A stretch of 33,975 nt of DNA from Bacteroidaceae bacterium (GTDB lineage: Bacteria; Bacteroidota; Bacteroidia; Bacteroidales; Barnesiellaceae_A). The DNA is taken from the NCBI GenBank assembly GCA_017531985.1, contig JAFXJY010000023.1, positions 1 through 33,975 of the forward strand. The letters are read 5' to 3'. Positions 14,829-22,981 of this stretch are shown here, piece after piece. Numbering within the stretch: position 1 is the stretch's first letter; each line of letters opens with the position of its first letter. A program made the translations under genes and the position numbers. The notes below the pieces were generated by a model. That model worked only from the letters and a program-made list of their open reading frames with translations, was not told the origin of the DNA and made no database searches.

Positions 14829-17014
14829 GTCAATACATCATCATCATCAGTGGTGCTACGTCAGCTTGCCCCTACTACAAGTATGAAGAGGCTTATTCGA
14901 TATACCGACTTTCAGTCGTATCGGCACAATCATCCTACACCGGTATCAAGGAAGCTCGCATTACTTCGACCGGAAATCTGGCAGGGACTCTTCTGCCCAT
15001 ATCGTTCGACATCGAACATATTCACCAACTCAACTGTGATGAGAACCTGAAAGGGTTGTGCATCGACGAGGACATGAACGTGGTGAGTTTCAAGGAGATT
15101 TGCTTCAAAATGGAAACGGGTAAACATTCGACCTTTACCTACGAGACCACCTATCCTTGGATGGAGAACAAGCAGTATACACTTATCATCGGTGACTATA
15201 AGGAGGCTAAGTCGACACTTACTTTCAATATCTCCGACAAGTCTCATTGCATAGTCAACGATAGCCAATACATCGAGGAGGTACATAGCAACATCTATCA
15301 GATGTTTTACAACAACGATAAGTTGCTACGCACCATCTACCCCACTTCGGGTCTTTCTTCGATAAAGAAACAAGCCGTGAAACTGTACAGCATCCGCCAA
15401 CATGTCACTGAGCTCAACAACGAGGCCGGCAAGAATCTTCTTCCGACGAAACACTGTCTGGTCGTAAGCAGCGAACGCCCCAACTTTACCCCATTCGCCG
15501 AACATGCTGCTGTGGCAGCCAATATATACATCAACTACATCGACTGTTTTGAATGGATCGATGCCAATGAACTAATGAAAGAGAATGACTGGGAAAACCT
15601 TGACAACTCTAAGCAAGTGAGTATATGGTGTAATCTGTCGGTGCTGAGCAACAATCGTACCACTGCACTGAAATACATGAAAAAGTACTTGGTAGCCGAC
15701 AACTGTGTAACGCTGTACGACACTCCTCGCGAAATAGAACGATTCTTTAAGACCTTCCCCGAGCTGAAACCCTTCTTCGACTTTGAATATATGCTCGAAG
15801 AAAATCACCCGACAGCCATTGAAGTAACCGCTCAATTTATCAATTGCGTCAAGCAGACTTGCCAATACACGCTGTCCGAAAGGGCTATTTCGCACATATG
15901 CCATCACATGACATTACTCGAACAGCAGGGCAACAAATTTGCCAATTACAACAACGAGAGCATCAGCTTTTTTATACAGAGCCACGTTGTAAAGCAACTG
16001 CGTAAACGCTGCTACAATACCGACACAACGTTTGCTCGCTGCAATTGGGAATATTTGCAGGAAATTACTCCCGACGATATTGACTTCTCGGTCATAGAAC
16101 AGGATGTCAACATGGTCGACATTAACGAAATATTGAGCGAACTGAACGAGATGGTGGGACTGGATATGATAAAAAACAATCTCACTGACTTGTCAATCCA
16201 ACTGATGTTCAACCACAAGCGTCGCGAACTGGGATTTCCCGATGTACCTCAACCTTGCCATCACATGATTTTCTCGGGCAGCCCCGGAACCGGCAAGACA
16301 ACTGTTGCCAAGATGATAGGCAAGATATTTCACTCATTGGGACTGCTGTCGAAAGGAGAGGTCATCTCATTGGAACGCAAAGATCTTGTGGGTGAGTACA
16401 TCGGTCATACCGAGTCGAACATGCAGAAAATATTAGAAAATGCCAAAGGTAATGTTCTCTTCATCGATGAGGCCTACTCGCTGGGCGATAACTCGCCACA
16501 AAGCAAGGACTTCGGCCGTCACGTTATTGAGGCTCTCCTTCCCATCCTCGCACAAGAGCAAGCCGACTTATTGGTTATCATGGCCGGCTACAAAGAGGAG
16601 ATGAACACCCTGATGGAGACCAACACCGGTCTTAAAGGTCGTTTCCCTCACATATGGCACTTCGAGAACTTCAATGCCGACGAACTACTGCTGATAGCCT
16701 GCAATCATCTGGACAAGATGTCGTTCCGCCTTACCGACGAAGCGAAGATGCTTCTTCACAAGAGCATTATTAAAGAGTTGAGCATCTGCGATAAATATTT
16801 CAGCAACGCACGCTGGATCAAGCAACAGATTACACACAGCATCCTTCCTCGCATGGCCAAGCGTGTGATGAAGTCGCCTCAACGCAACGATGCTACCTTC
16901 TTCTCGACCATCGAAGTCGAGGACATCGTTATCAACTCATCTTCCGACAAAGACTCCGACAGCCGTCGCACACCCATCGGGTTTCACACTGCACCGCAAG
17001 GCTACGTTGCATAA
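14765..17014 (+). CDS. CbxX/CfxQ-type AAA ATPase (downstream frame)
   Basis: This frame has no in-frame ATG until 15074 and a TTG at 15056, but it is open and protein-like back to the slippery heptamer. The C-terminal third is a CbxX/CfxQ (SpoVK-like) AAA module: NEMVGLDMIKNNL, Walker A GSPGTGKT (16277-16300), ERKDLVGEYIGHT pore loop region, Walker B VLFIDEAYSLGD (from 16454), then MAGYKEEM and GLKGRFPHIWHFENFNADEL. The central part ends in FFKTFPELKPFFDFEYMLEEN, which resembles the lid start of another AAA module without Walker motifs. Such ATPases remodel protein complexes; the target is unknown. A terminator follows, then a Sel1-repeat gene. Confidence 0.85.
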   Translation, partial: FQKYVTANEDYEFTSSLDFPIGQYIIIISGATSACPYYKYEEAYSIYRLSVVSAQSSYTGIKEARITSTGNLAGTLLPISFDIEHIHQLNCDENLKGLCIDEDMNVVSFKEICFKMETGKHSTFTYETTYPWMENKQYTLIIGDYKEAKSTLTFNISDKSHCIVNDSQYIEEVHSNIYQMFYNNDKLLRTIYPTSGLSSIKKQAVKLYSIRQHVTELNNEAGKNLLPTKHCLVVSSERPNFTPFAEHAAVAANIYINYIDCFEWIDANELMKENDWENLDNSKQVSIWCNLSVLSNNRTTALKYMKKYLVADNCVTLYDTPREIERFFKTFPELKPFFDFEYMLEENHPTAIEVTAQFINCVKQTCQYTLSERAISHICHHMTLLEQQGNKFANYNNESISFFIQSHVVKQLRKRCYNTDTTFARCNWEYLQEITPDDIDFSVIEQDVNMVDINEILSELNEMVGLDMIKNNLTDLSIQLMFNHKRRELGFPDVPQPCHHMIFSGSPGTGKTTVAKMIGKIFHSLGLLSKGEVISLERKDLVGEYIGHTESNMQKILENAKGNVLFIDEAYSLGDNSPQSKDFGRHVIEALLPILAQEQADLLVIMAGYKEEMNTLMETNTGLKGRFPHIWHFENFNADELLLIACNHLDKMSFRLTDEAKMLLHKSIIKELSICDKYFSNARWIKQQITHSILPRMAKRVMKSPQRNDATFFSTIEVEDIVINSSSDKDSDSRRTPIGFHTAPQGYVA

Positions 17015-17066
17015 GAGAGGAACATAACAGGATGGAAGGGAACTTCTATCGGGCTTAGTACACAGC

Positions 17067-17104
17067 GAGAAGGAAAATCCCACCCTTTGGGAGTTTTCCT
17101 TCTC
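17067..17104 (+). terminator. Terminator of the AAA ATPase gene
   Basis: An 11-bp perfect stem (17067-17077 with 17094-17104), extended inside by TCCC/GGGA, is followed by a T-rich tail broken by a few other bases. It separates the ATPase from the Sel1 gene. Confidence 0.7.
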
Positions 17105-17116
17105 ATTCTATTTTAG

Positions 17117-17124
17117 TACCTTTG
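17117..17124 (+). promoter_or_regulatory. Putative promoter -7 box of the Sel1 gene
   Basis: TACCTTTG lies just after the terminator; transcription would begin near 17131, leaving a ~100-base leader before the ATG at 17234. No exact TTTG lies at -33. Confidence 0.5.
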
Positions 17125-17131
17125 CACGCAT

Positions 17132-17209
17132 GGGAACTTCCAATCAAAACAAAAAGCGAGTTCCCGTTAACGAATAAAGGATTAATCTGTGGAATTTATG
17201 GAAGTTCCC
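17132..17209. repeat. Inverted repeat in the Sel1 leader
   Basis: GGGAACTTCCA (17132-17142) and TGGAAGTTCCC (17199-17209) are perfect 11-base inverted copies 56 bases apart, placed almost exactly at the two ends of the predicted leader. They could form a long-range stem that controls translation, or mark the ends of a small inserted element. Confidence 0.55.
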
Positions 17210-17233
17210 TTCAATAAAAAGTAATTATAACAC

Positions 17234-18133
17234 ATGAACAGCAAAGAACGTGCCGCCCGCTTGTTTCACAAAGGCGAAGAATTATTTAACGGCGAAAACG
17301 GCATCGCCAAGAACCAAGCCGAAGGTCTTAAATTGTGGCGTGAGGCAGCCCTCGCGGGCAACGTCGATGCCCAATATAACCTTGGGGTGTGCTACAACAA
17401 CGGTATAGGAGTAGCATGCGACAACACCGAGGCTCACAAGTGGTGGCTCATGGCAGCCCGACAAGGCGATGTAACCTCACAATTCAACGTAGGCATGTTC
17501 TACCTGCAAGGTGTAGGTACGGCACAAGACTACACCCAAGCACTACAATGGTTGGAATGTGCCGGCAACCAAGGCGACCCTGATGCTTTGTACCAGATAG
17601 GCGACTGCCACGAGCAAGGATTAGGAACCCCCTTCGACAGCAACAAGGCCATGCACTACTACCGCTTGGCAGCCGAGAAAGGTCACCCCAAGTCGCAAAT
17701 GCTTGTGGGCATATCGTACTACGACCGCATGGAGTACGACACCGCCTTCGAGTGGTTCAAGCGAAGTGCCGAACAAGGCTACTCCGAGGCTCAATATTGC
17801 ATGGCTCGCTGCTACCACAACGGACATGGTACAGCACCCGACCCACAACAAGAAGCCGAATATTATCAAAAAGCTGCTCGACAAGGTCACATCGATGCTC
17901 AATACAACTTGGGATACTGCTACCTCAACGGTATGGGCGTTGAAGAAAATCACGCAACGGCAGCACAATGCTTCAAGATGGCTGCCACAGCCGGTGATGT
18001 CGAGGCTCAATACATAACAGCCTACCTACTCGAAAACGGCATAGGATGCGAAGCCGACATCGACGAAGCTGCCTACTGGTACCGGCAAGCGGCCTCACAA
18101 GGACATCCCCAAGCACAAGAAAAGTTGGGATAA
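17234..18133 (+). CDS. Sel1-like repeat protein
   Basis: A 299-residue soluble protein made almost wholly of Sel1-like (SLR/TPR-related) alpha-helical repeats, about seven full units of 33-37 residues and a last partial one. The repeat pattern is A-x-x-W/Y-x-x-x-A-A-x-x-G-x-x-x-A-Q-Y, followed by G-x-G. One repeat (SYYDRMEYDTA) lacks the G-x-G loop. There is no signal peptide, so it is probably cytoplasmic, unlike secreted Sel1 proteins of pathogens. Such solenoids bind partner proteins or peptides. It follows the AAA ATPase by 219 bp behind a terminator and its own promoter; a shared pathway is inferred only from adjacency. Confidence 0.88.
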   Translation: MNSKERAARLFHKGEELFNGENGIAKNQAEGLKLWREAALAGNVDAQYNLGVCYNNGIGVACDNTEAHKWWLMAARQGDVTSQFNVGMFYLQGVGTAQDYTQALQWLECAGNQGDPDALYQIGDCHEQGLGTPFDSNKAMHYYRLAAEKGHPKSQMLVGISYYDRMEYDTAFEWFKRSAEQGYSEAQYCMARCYHNGHGTAPDPQQEAEYYQKAARQGHIDAQYNLGYCYLNGMGVEENHATAAQCFKMAATAGDVEAQYITAYLLENGIGCEADIDEAAYWYRQAASQGHPQAQEKLG

Positions 18134-18230
18134 ACAGTTTCAGACCTTTTCAACAACCATCGTCCCCATCACATTTACATCGATAGCAGTCTATCTCTAA
18201 TCCCTCCGGCACTGACGTGCCACCTCCCCT

Positions 18231-18376
18231 CGCTCGCAGGGGCAAAAAAGGTTACCTCGCCATCGGGGTTATCATGAGGTACGGACGCATCGCTGGTGCG
18301 TCCGGTTATTATATTATTGATTTTATATAATTATACCATCAACGCACCGGTGATACGTCGCTGCGGTTGTGTGGCG
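18231..18376 (+). repeat. Dispersed intergenic hairpin repeat, copy B
   Basis: A second copy of the repeat at 284-428, in the same orientation and again just beyond the 3' end of a minus-strand gene. It keeps CGCTCGCAGGGGC, AAAAGGTTACCT, GGTGCGTCCGGTT and ATATAATTATACCATCAACG. Its first hairpin has an A/C mismatch and its second is decayed (ACGCACCGGTGATACGT), so copy A is the better preserved. Confidence 0.75.
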
Positions 18377-18383
18377 GAAAGGC

Positions 18384-19130
18384 TTAAAATTGCAACTTAT
18401 CGTTGAGTATTGCCGAGGCTTTCTCGGCCAGCTTGCGATATTCTTTACTACCAATGTAGTCGTTGATGTTGCTGACATGCGACATGTGGTGCAGGTCACT
18501 ACCAATGAAATCGACCATACCTTGTTCGAGTAGCTTCCATGCCATGTTCTTCACCACGCCCGAGTAATACCCCGATAACGAAAGGAGATTGACTTGGAAC
18601 AAACAACCTTGGTCATGCAGTTCGTTGTAAATATTGGGGGTCTTGTGATAGTACATGTACCGCTCGGGATGAGCAAGAATGGGGGTATATCCTTTCAGTT
18701 GCAGGTCGAAAATCAGTTCTTTGATTTCCCAATAGGGCTGATAGAAAGAATTCTCTATGAGCAGATAGTTCTCGGGGAAAGGCAACAGAGCAGCGTTGCC
18801 GAGTTGTGTTAGGAAATTTTCATCCATTCTATACTCGGCCGATGTGTGTATCGGCATTTCGATACCTTCGCTATCAAGAGCCTCTTTCAGCCGATTGTAA
18901 GCCTCGGTAATCGTCGCCGGAGTGTTTTCAAACGTGCTTTCAGTAACGTGCGATGTAGTAACAATACGTTCGATGCCCCAAGCCTTCATCTGCTTGACAA
19001 GCGATACCGATGTTGCAACATCGGGCGAACCATCGTCAATGCCGGGCAGGATGTGGCAGTGTACTTCGGTGTTATAAAACAACCGTTTTTCGGTCTCTTT
19101 TTTACTCCCAAAAAAATCGAATATTCCCAT
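18384..19130 (-). CDS. CpsB/CapC-type PHP-domain tyrosine phosphatase
   Basis: A 248-residue metal-dependent phosphoesterase of the PHP fold. Metal-site motifs are EVHCHILPGIDDGSPD (near 23-38), TTSHV, HTSAEYRMDENF, ILAHPERY and IGSDLHH near 214. In Gram-positive and some Bacteroidota species CpsB removes phosphate from tyrosine kinases that control capsule assembly. Here no kinase or polysaccharide gene is nearby, so it is an orphan. The start is ATG 19130 (MGIFDFFG): a promoter at 19163-19193 lies inside a longer frame reaching 19220, which is therefore rejected. Confidence 0.85.
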   Translation of the reverse strand: MGIFDFFGSKKETEKRLFYNTEVHCHILPGIDDGSPDVATSVSLVKQMKAWGIERIVTTSHVTESTFENTPATITEAYNRLKEALDSEGIEMPIHTSAEYRMDENFLTQLGNAALLPFPENYLLIENSFYQPYWEIKELIFDLQLKGYTPILAHPERYMYYHKTPNIYNELHDQGCLFQVNLLSLSGYYSGVVKNMAWKLLEQGMVDFIGSDLHHMSHVSNINDYIGSKEYRKLAEKASAILNDKLQF

Positions 19131-19162
19131 TAGTATTGACTTTTCTTTATTAGCTGTTACCG

Positions 19163-19193
19163 CAAAGATAAGGATAATAATAATACCGACAAA
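19163..19193 (-). promoter_or_regulatory. Promoter of the CpsB-like gene
   Basis: On the minus strand TTTG (19190-19193), a 19-base spacer and TATCTTTG (19163-19170): a full consensus match. It decides the start codon of the gene below it. Confidence 0.75.
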
Positions 19194-19351
19194 ATTATTA
19201 CGACAACTTCCACAGGGCAACTTCCATAAATTGCTGTACTATGTTGTTCAAAATGCCGACAAATTGCATAGGTCGCAGATGAATGTGTAACGCAGCCGGT
19301 GTAAATGAGTAAAATTTGACTTCGAAGATGTAGCGTAATTGAAAAAAAATG

Positions 19352-19359
19352 TATATTTG
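19352..19359 (+). promoter_or_regulatory. Putative promoter -7 box of the symporter gene
   Basis: TATATTTG fits TAnnTTTG and lies 19 bases before the ATG at 19379. It argues against the in-frame ATG at 19349, which precedes it. Confidence 0.55.
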
Positions 19360-19378
19360 TAGTTTCAATTATAATGCT

Positions 19379-20542
19379 ATGAATATAAAAAAGCCATCAC
19401 TACTTGTACAAGTACTCATTGCAGTTGCATTGGGTGTATTATTGGGACAATTTATGCCCGATGCGATAGCTCGCATATTTGTTACATTCAATTCGATTTT
19501 TGGCAATTTTCTGACCTTTGCCATCCCTCTCATTATCGTAGGACTCATCATTCCTGCCATAGCCGACCTTGGTAAAGGGGCCGGACGAATGTTGTTGCTT
19601 ACGGCGGTAATGGCATACGGTTTTACATTATTCTCAGGTTTTTTCACATTCTTCATTTGCGATCCTGTATTCCCCACCATGATAACATCGGGGCAAGGAG
19701 TAAGCGAGATAAGTGAAACACAAGAATCGCTCAAACCCTATTTCACAGTAGCCATGCCACCGCTGATGGACATCATGACGGCACTGCTCATAGCCTTTAC
19801 GGTGGGTCTGGGACTGTCGGCTATTGAGGGGCATACCCTCAAAAAAGCTGCTGATGACTTCCGCGATATTATCACAATGGTTATTACCAAGGTGATAGTA
19901 CCCTTGCTCCCCTTGCACATATTCGGTATATTCCTCAACATGACAGTGACGGGACAGGTGGCATCGGTCATATCGGTGTTCCTCAAAATTATCATTGTCA
20001 TCTTCATCATGCACGTCGTGCTGTTAATTGTACAGTACATCATAGCAGGTGCGGTGGGTAAAAAGAACCCCTTCGTGATGCTGCGTAATATGCTACCTGC
20101 CTATTTTACAGCTCTGGGAACCCAGTCGTCGGCAGCAACCATTCCCGTAACCCTGCAACAGACCATCAAGAACGGAGTCACTCCCAATATAGCCACTTTT
20201 GTCATTCCGCTATGTGCCACCATACACCTTTCGGGTAGCACCATGAAGATTGTGGCATGCTCAATGGCTGTGCTACTGATGAATGGCATGGGCGTAGAGT
20301 TGGGCAATTATGCCGGCTTTATATGCATGCTGGGTATCACGATGGTAGCCGCACCCGGAGTGCCGGGTGGAGCTATTATGGCAGCACTGGGCATATTAGA
20401 AGGAATATTGGGTTTCGGCGAGATGGAGCAAGCCCTCATGATAGCCCTGTACATAGCTATGGACAGCTTTGGAACAGCATGTAACGTAACCGGCGATGGT
20501 GCTATTGCCGTTATCATCGATCGCATAGCCGGTCGCAAATAA
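19379..20542 (+). CDS. Dicarboxylate/amino acid:cation symporter (DAACS family)
   Basis: A 387-residue inner-membrane transporter of the sodium:dicarboxylate (GltP/SstT) family. About eight membrane segments and two re-entrant loops are implied by the hydrophobic pattern. The family's serine-rich first loop appears as LGTQSSAATIP, followed by the T-x-x-x-N-I-x-T-F-V-I-P-L-C helix, and the second loop as APGVPGGAIMAALGILEG, with TACNVTGDGAIAVIIDR in the last helix. It imports C4-dicarboxylates or amino acids such as glutamate or serine with Na+ or H+; the exact substrate is uncertain. The acyl-CoA synthetase gene follows after 46 bp. Confidence 0.92.
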   Translation: MNIKKPSLLVQVLIAVALGVLLGQFMPDAIARIFVTFNSIFGNFLTFAIPLIIVGLIIPAIADLGKGAGRMLLLTAVMAYGFTLFSGFFTFFICDPVFPTMITSGQGVSEISETQESLKPYFTVAMPPLMDIMTALLIAFTVGLGLSAIEGHTLKKAADDFRDIITMVITKVIVPLLPLHIFGIFLNMTVTGQVASVISVFLKIIIVIFIMHVVLLIVQYIIAGAVGKKNPFVMLRNMLPAYFTALGTQSSAATIPVTLQQTIKNGVTPNIATFVIPLCATIHLSGSTMKIVACSMAVLLMNGMGVELGNYAGFICMLGITMVAAPGVPGGAIMAALGILEGILGFGEMEQALMIALYIAMDSFGTACNVTGDGAIAVIIDRIAGRK

Positions 20543-20588
20543 TCAGTAAGAAACAATGTGAAACTAAACATAAAATCATAATAGAAGT

Positions 20589-22490
20589 ATGAAAAAAACA
20601 TTAGTTGACCTCTTTGAACAGTCGGTGAAATTATACCCCAACAATACATTCTTGTTGGAGAAAACCGACAAGGTATTTGAACCTACCACATACGCACAAG
20701 TCAAGGAACAAGTGTATCGTCTGGGAGCCGGATTGCAAGCACTCGGAGTAAAGAAAGGCGATACAATGGCATTACTTAGCGAAGGTCGCAACATGTGGAT
20801 TATAGGCGAATTGGCTATGTTCTATGCCGGTGCTATCAATGTACCATTATCAATCAAACTCGAAGAAAGCAACGATCTGATGTTCCGTCTCTTGCATGGA
20901 GATGTCAAGTACATCATGGTGTCGGGACAGCAATTGAAGAAAGTGCGACTTATCAAAGATAAATTACCTGCCGTCAAGACAATAATAGTATTTGATGAAA
21001 TAGATGAATACGAAGAGCGAGAGATGTCGCTTGCCCAATTGCAGAAGATGGGCGACGAGTTTCTGGCATCGCACACTCTCGATGAGTTCTTGGCAGTAGG
21101 TCGCTCTATCGAGAACGACGATTATGCCACTATTACCTACACCAGTGGTACAACCGCCGATCCCAAAGGTGTGGTACTCACACACCGTAACTACACAGCC
21201 AATGTCGAGCAGGCACTCACATTGGTGGCTATCGACCAGACATGGCGTACACTCATCATTCTGCCCCTCGACCACTGCTTCGCACACGTCGTAGGTTTCT
21301 ATATCATGATGTCGCAAGGTGCAACGGTGGCAACCGTACAAGTGGGTCGCACACCCATGGAATCGCTTAAAAATATTCCCAAGAACATCAAAGAAGTGCG
21401 TCCGCATTTCATCCTCAGCGTTCCTGCCTTGGCCAAGACGTTTAAGAAGAACATCGAGAGTGCTATTCGTGCCAAAGGTGCAACAACCGAGAAACTCTTC
21501 AACATGGGTTTGAAGATAAAACAAACCTACTACGGCGATAGCAACCTCGACCCCAAAGGTTTCCGAGCCTTGTTGAAACCTATTGTAGCACTTTTTGACA
21601 AAGTTATATTCTCGAAGGTTCGTGAGAACTTTGGTGGCGAATTGCGTTTCTTTATCGGTGGTGGTGCATTGCTTGATAAAGATTTGCAAAAGTTCTATGT
21701 AGGCGTAGGCATGCCCATGTATCAAGGTTATGGACTCTCAGAAGCCACACCGGTAATATCGTCAAACGGACCTGAGAAGTATCGCTTCGGTTCGAGTGGT
21801 AAATTAGTAAAACCCATCGAGTTGAAGATATGCGACAGCGATGGAAAAGAGTTGCCATTGGGCGAACTGGGCGAAATCGTAGTGAAGGGAGAAAACGTGA
21901 TGGCAGGTTACTGGAAAAATCCCGAATCGACAGCCGAGACCATTCGCGATGGCTACCTCTACACCGGCGACCTTGGTTACATGACAGCCGAAGGCTTACT
22001 CTATGTCAAGGGACGTTTCAAGAGTCTGCTCATATCGAGCGATGGTGAAAAATACAGCCCCGAAGGCATTGAAGAGTCACTTGTCGAACTCTCACCCTAT
22101 ATCGACCAAGTAATGTTGTACAACAACCAGTCGGCCTATACAACAGCCCTTATCGTTCCCAACAAAGACCGCCTGCGTGCAGCTCTCAAAGAACAAGGTC
22201 TTACACTCGATAGTGAGGAAGGACGCAAAGCGGCATTGAAACTCATCGATGCTTCGGTAGCCCGTTTTAAGAAAGGTGGTGACCTCGAAACCATGTTCCC
22301 CGACCGCTGGTTACCTACCGGACTTGCCATCCTTGCCGAGCCATTTACCGAACAAAACCAGATGATAAACAGTACCATGAAGATGGTGCGTGGTAAGATT
22401 GAAAAGGCCTATGCCGAGCGTCTCAACTACCTCTACACCACCGAAGGTAAGCAGCTGATGAACCAACAAAACATCGATGCACTGAAATAA
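20589..22490 (+). CDS. Long-chain acyl-CoA synthetase (AMP-forming)
   Basis: A 633-residue ANL-superfamily ligase that activates a fatty acid with ATP to an acyl-adenylate and then to acyl-CoA. Landmarks are the P-loop YTSGTTADPKGVVLTH near residue 185, YQGYGLSEATPVIS near 380, YLYTGDLGYMTAEG near 455 and KGRFKSLLISSDGEKYSPEGIEE near 478. Length fits long-chain FACL proteins. There is no signal peptide. It is probably co-transcribed with the symporter (46-bp gap). A terminator hairpin follows before the PAS gene. Confidence 0.93.
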   Translation: MKKTLVDLFEQSVKLYPNNTFLLEKTDKVFEPTTYAQVKEQVYRLGAGLQALGVKKGDTMALLSEGRNMWIIGELAMFYAGAINVPLSIKLEESNDLMFRLLHGDVKYIMVSGQQLKKVRLIKDKLPAVKTIIVFDEIDEYEEREMSLAQLQKMGDEFLASHTLDEFLAVGRSIENDDYATITYTSGTTADPKGVVLTHRNYTANVEQALTLVAIDQTWRTLIILPLDHCFAHVVGFYIMMSQGATVATVQVGRTPMESLKNIPKNIKEVRPHFILSVPALAKTFKKNIESAIRAKGATTEKLFNMGLKIKQTYYGDSNLDPKGFRALLKPIVALFDKVIFSKVRENFGGELRFFIGGGALLDKDLQKFYVGVGMPMYQGYGLSEATPVISSNGPEKYRFGSSGKLVKPIELKICDSDGKELPLGELGEIVVKGENVMAGYWKNPESTAETIRDGYLYTGDLGYMTAEGLLYVKGRFKSLLISSDGEKYSPEGIEESLVELSPYIDQVMLYNNQSAYTTALIVPNKDRLRAALKEQGLTLDSEEGRKAALKLIDASVARFKKGGDLETMFPDRWLPTGLAILAEPFTEQNQMINSTMKMVRGKIEKAYAERLNYLYTTEGKQLMNQQNIDALK

Positions 22491-22506
22491 TACATTGTCT
22501 ACACAT

Positions 22507-22544
22507 AGAGGCCACCTCAGCAATGAGTCGGCCTCTCATTTTTA
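22507..22544 (+). terminator. Terminator after the acyl-CoA synthetase
   Basis: AGAGGCC (22507-22513) pairs with GGCCTCT (22530-22536), followed by CATTTTTATT. It lies 17 bases after the stop codon and 24 before the PAS gene. Confidence 0.7.
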
Positions 22545-22567
22545 TTAACAATCCTAACTGAAAAACT

Positions 22568-22894
22568 ATGTACCCTTGGAGTGATGAAATGAATTGTGCC
22601 GTTACGGTGTGTGATACCGAAGGCATCATCTTGTATATGAACGAAAAAGCTCGTCAGACATTTGCTCGTCATGGCGACCTCATCGGTAAGAATATGTTCA
22701 ATTGCCACAGCCCTGCCTCGCAAGAGAAGATTCGTGAGCTGCTTGCCACCGGAGGAACCAATGCCTACACCATCGAGAAGGAAGGTCTTCATAAGGTTAT
22801 TTATCAGACCGCATGGCGTGAAAACGGTGTGGTGAAAGGTCTTGTGGAAATATCGATGGTTGTTCCCGCCGAAATGCCCCACTATGTGCGATAG
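22568..22894 (+). CDS. Stand-alone PAS-domain protein
   Basis: A 108-residue cytoplasmic protein that is essentially one PAS domain: AVTVCDTEGIILYMNEKARQTF (13-34), the conserved LIGKNMFNCHSPASQEKIRELL (43-64), and the closing strands KVIYQTAWRENGVVKGLVEISM. The G-K-N-x-x-x-C-H motif is typical of the PAS domain linked to DUF438 proteins and may take part in cofactor or metal binding. No output domain is attached, so it must act through partners. It lies downstream of a terminator, so expression depends on read-through or an unseen promoter. Confidence 0.8.
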   Translation: MYPWSDEMNCAVTVCDTEGIILYMNEKARQTFARHGDLIGKNMFNCHSPASQEKIRELLATGGTNAYTIEKEGLHKVIYQTAWRENGVVKGLVEISMVVPAEMPHYVR

Positions 22895-22920
22895 ACACCG
22901 TTAACAACTACACATCAACC

Positions 22921-22964
22921 ATAACGCACAACCTTGCATCCGACATTGCGAGGTTGTGCGTTAT
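22921..22964. terminator. Long perfect hairpin between convergent genes
   Basis: Perfect 14-bp arms (22921-22934 with 22951-22964) enclose a 16-base loop between the PAS gene (plus) and the MFS gene (minus). Neither side has a good T run, so it may serve as a bidirectional terminator or 3'-end stabiliser. Confidence 0.6.
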
Positions 22965-22981
22965 GTAATATAAAGACCTAC

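Noticed and set aside
20964..21725. 253-codon antisense open frame
   Set aside because: It is opposite the well-supported acyl-CoA synthetase gene; its Cys- and His-rich sequence is typical of an antisense shadow.
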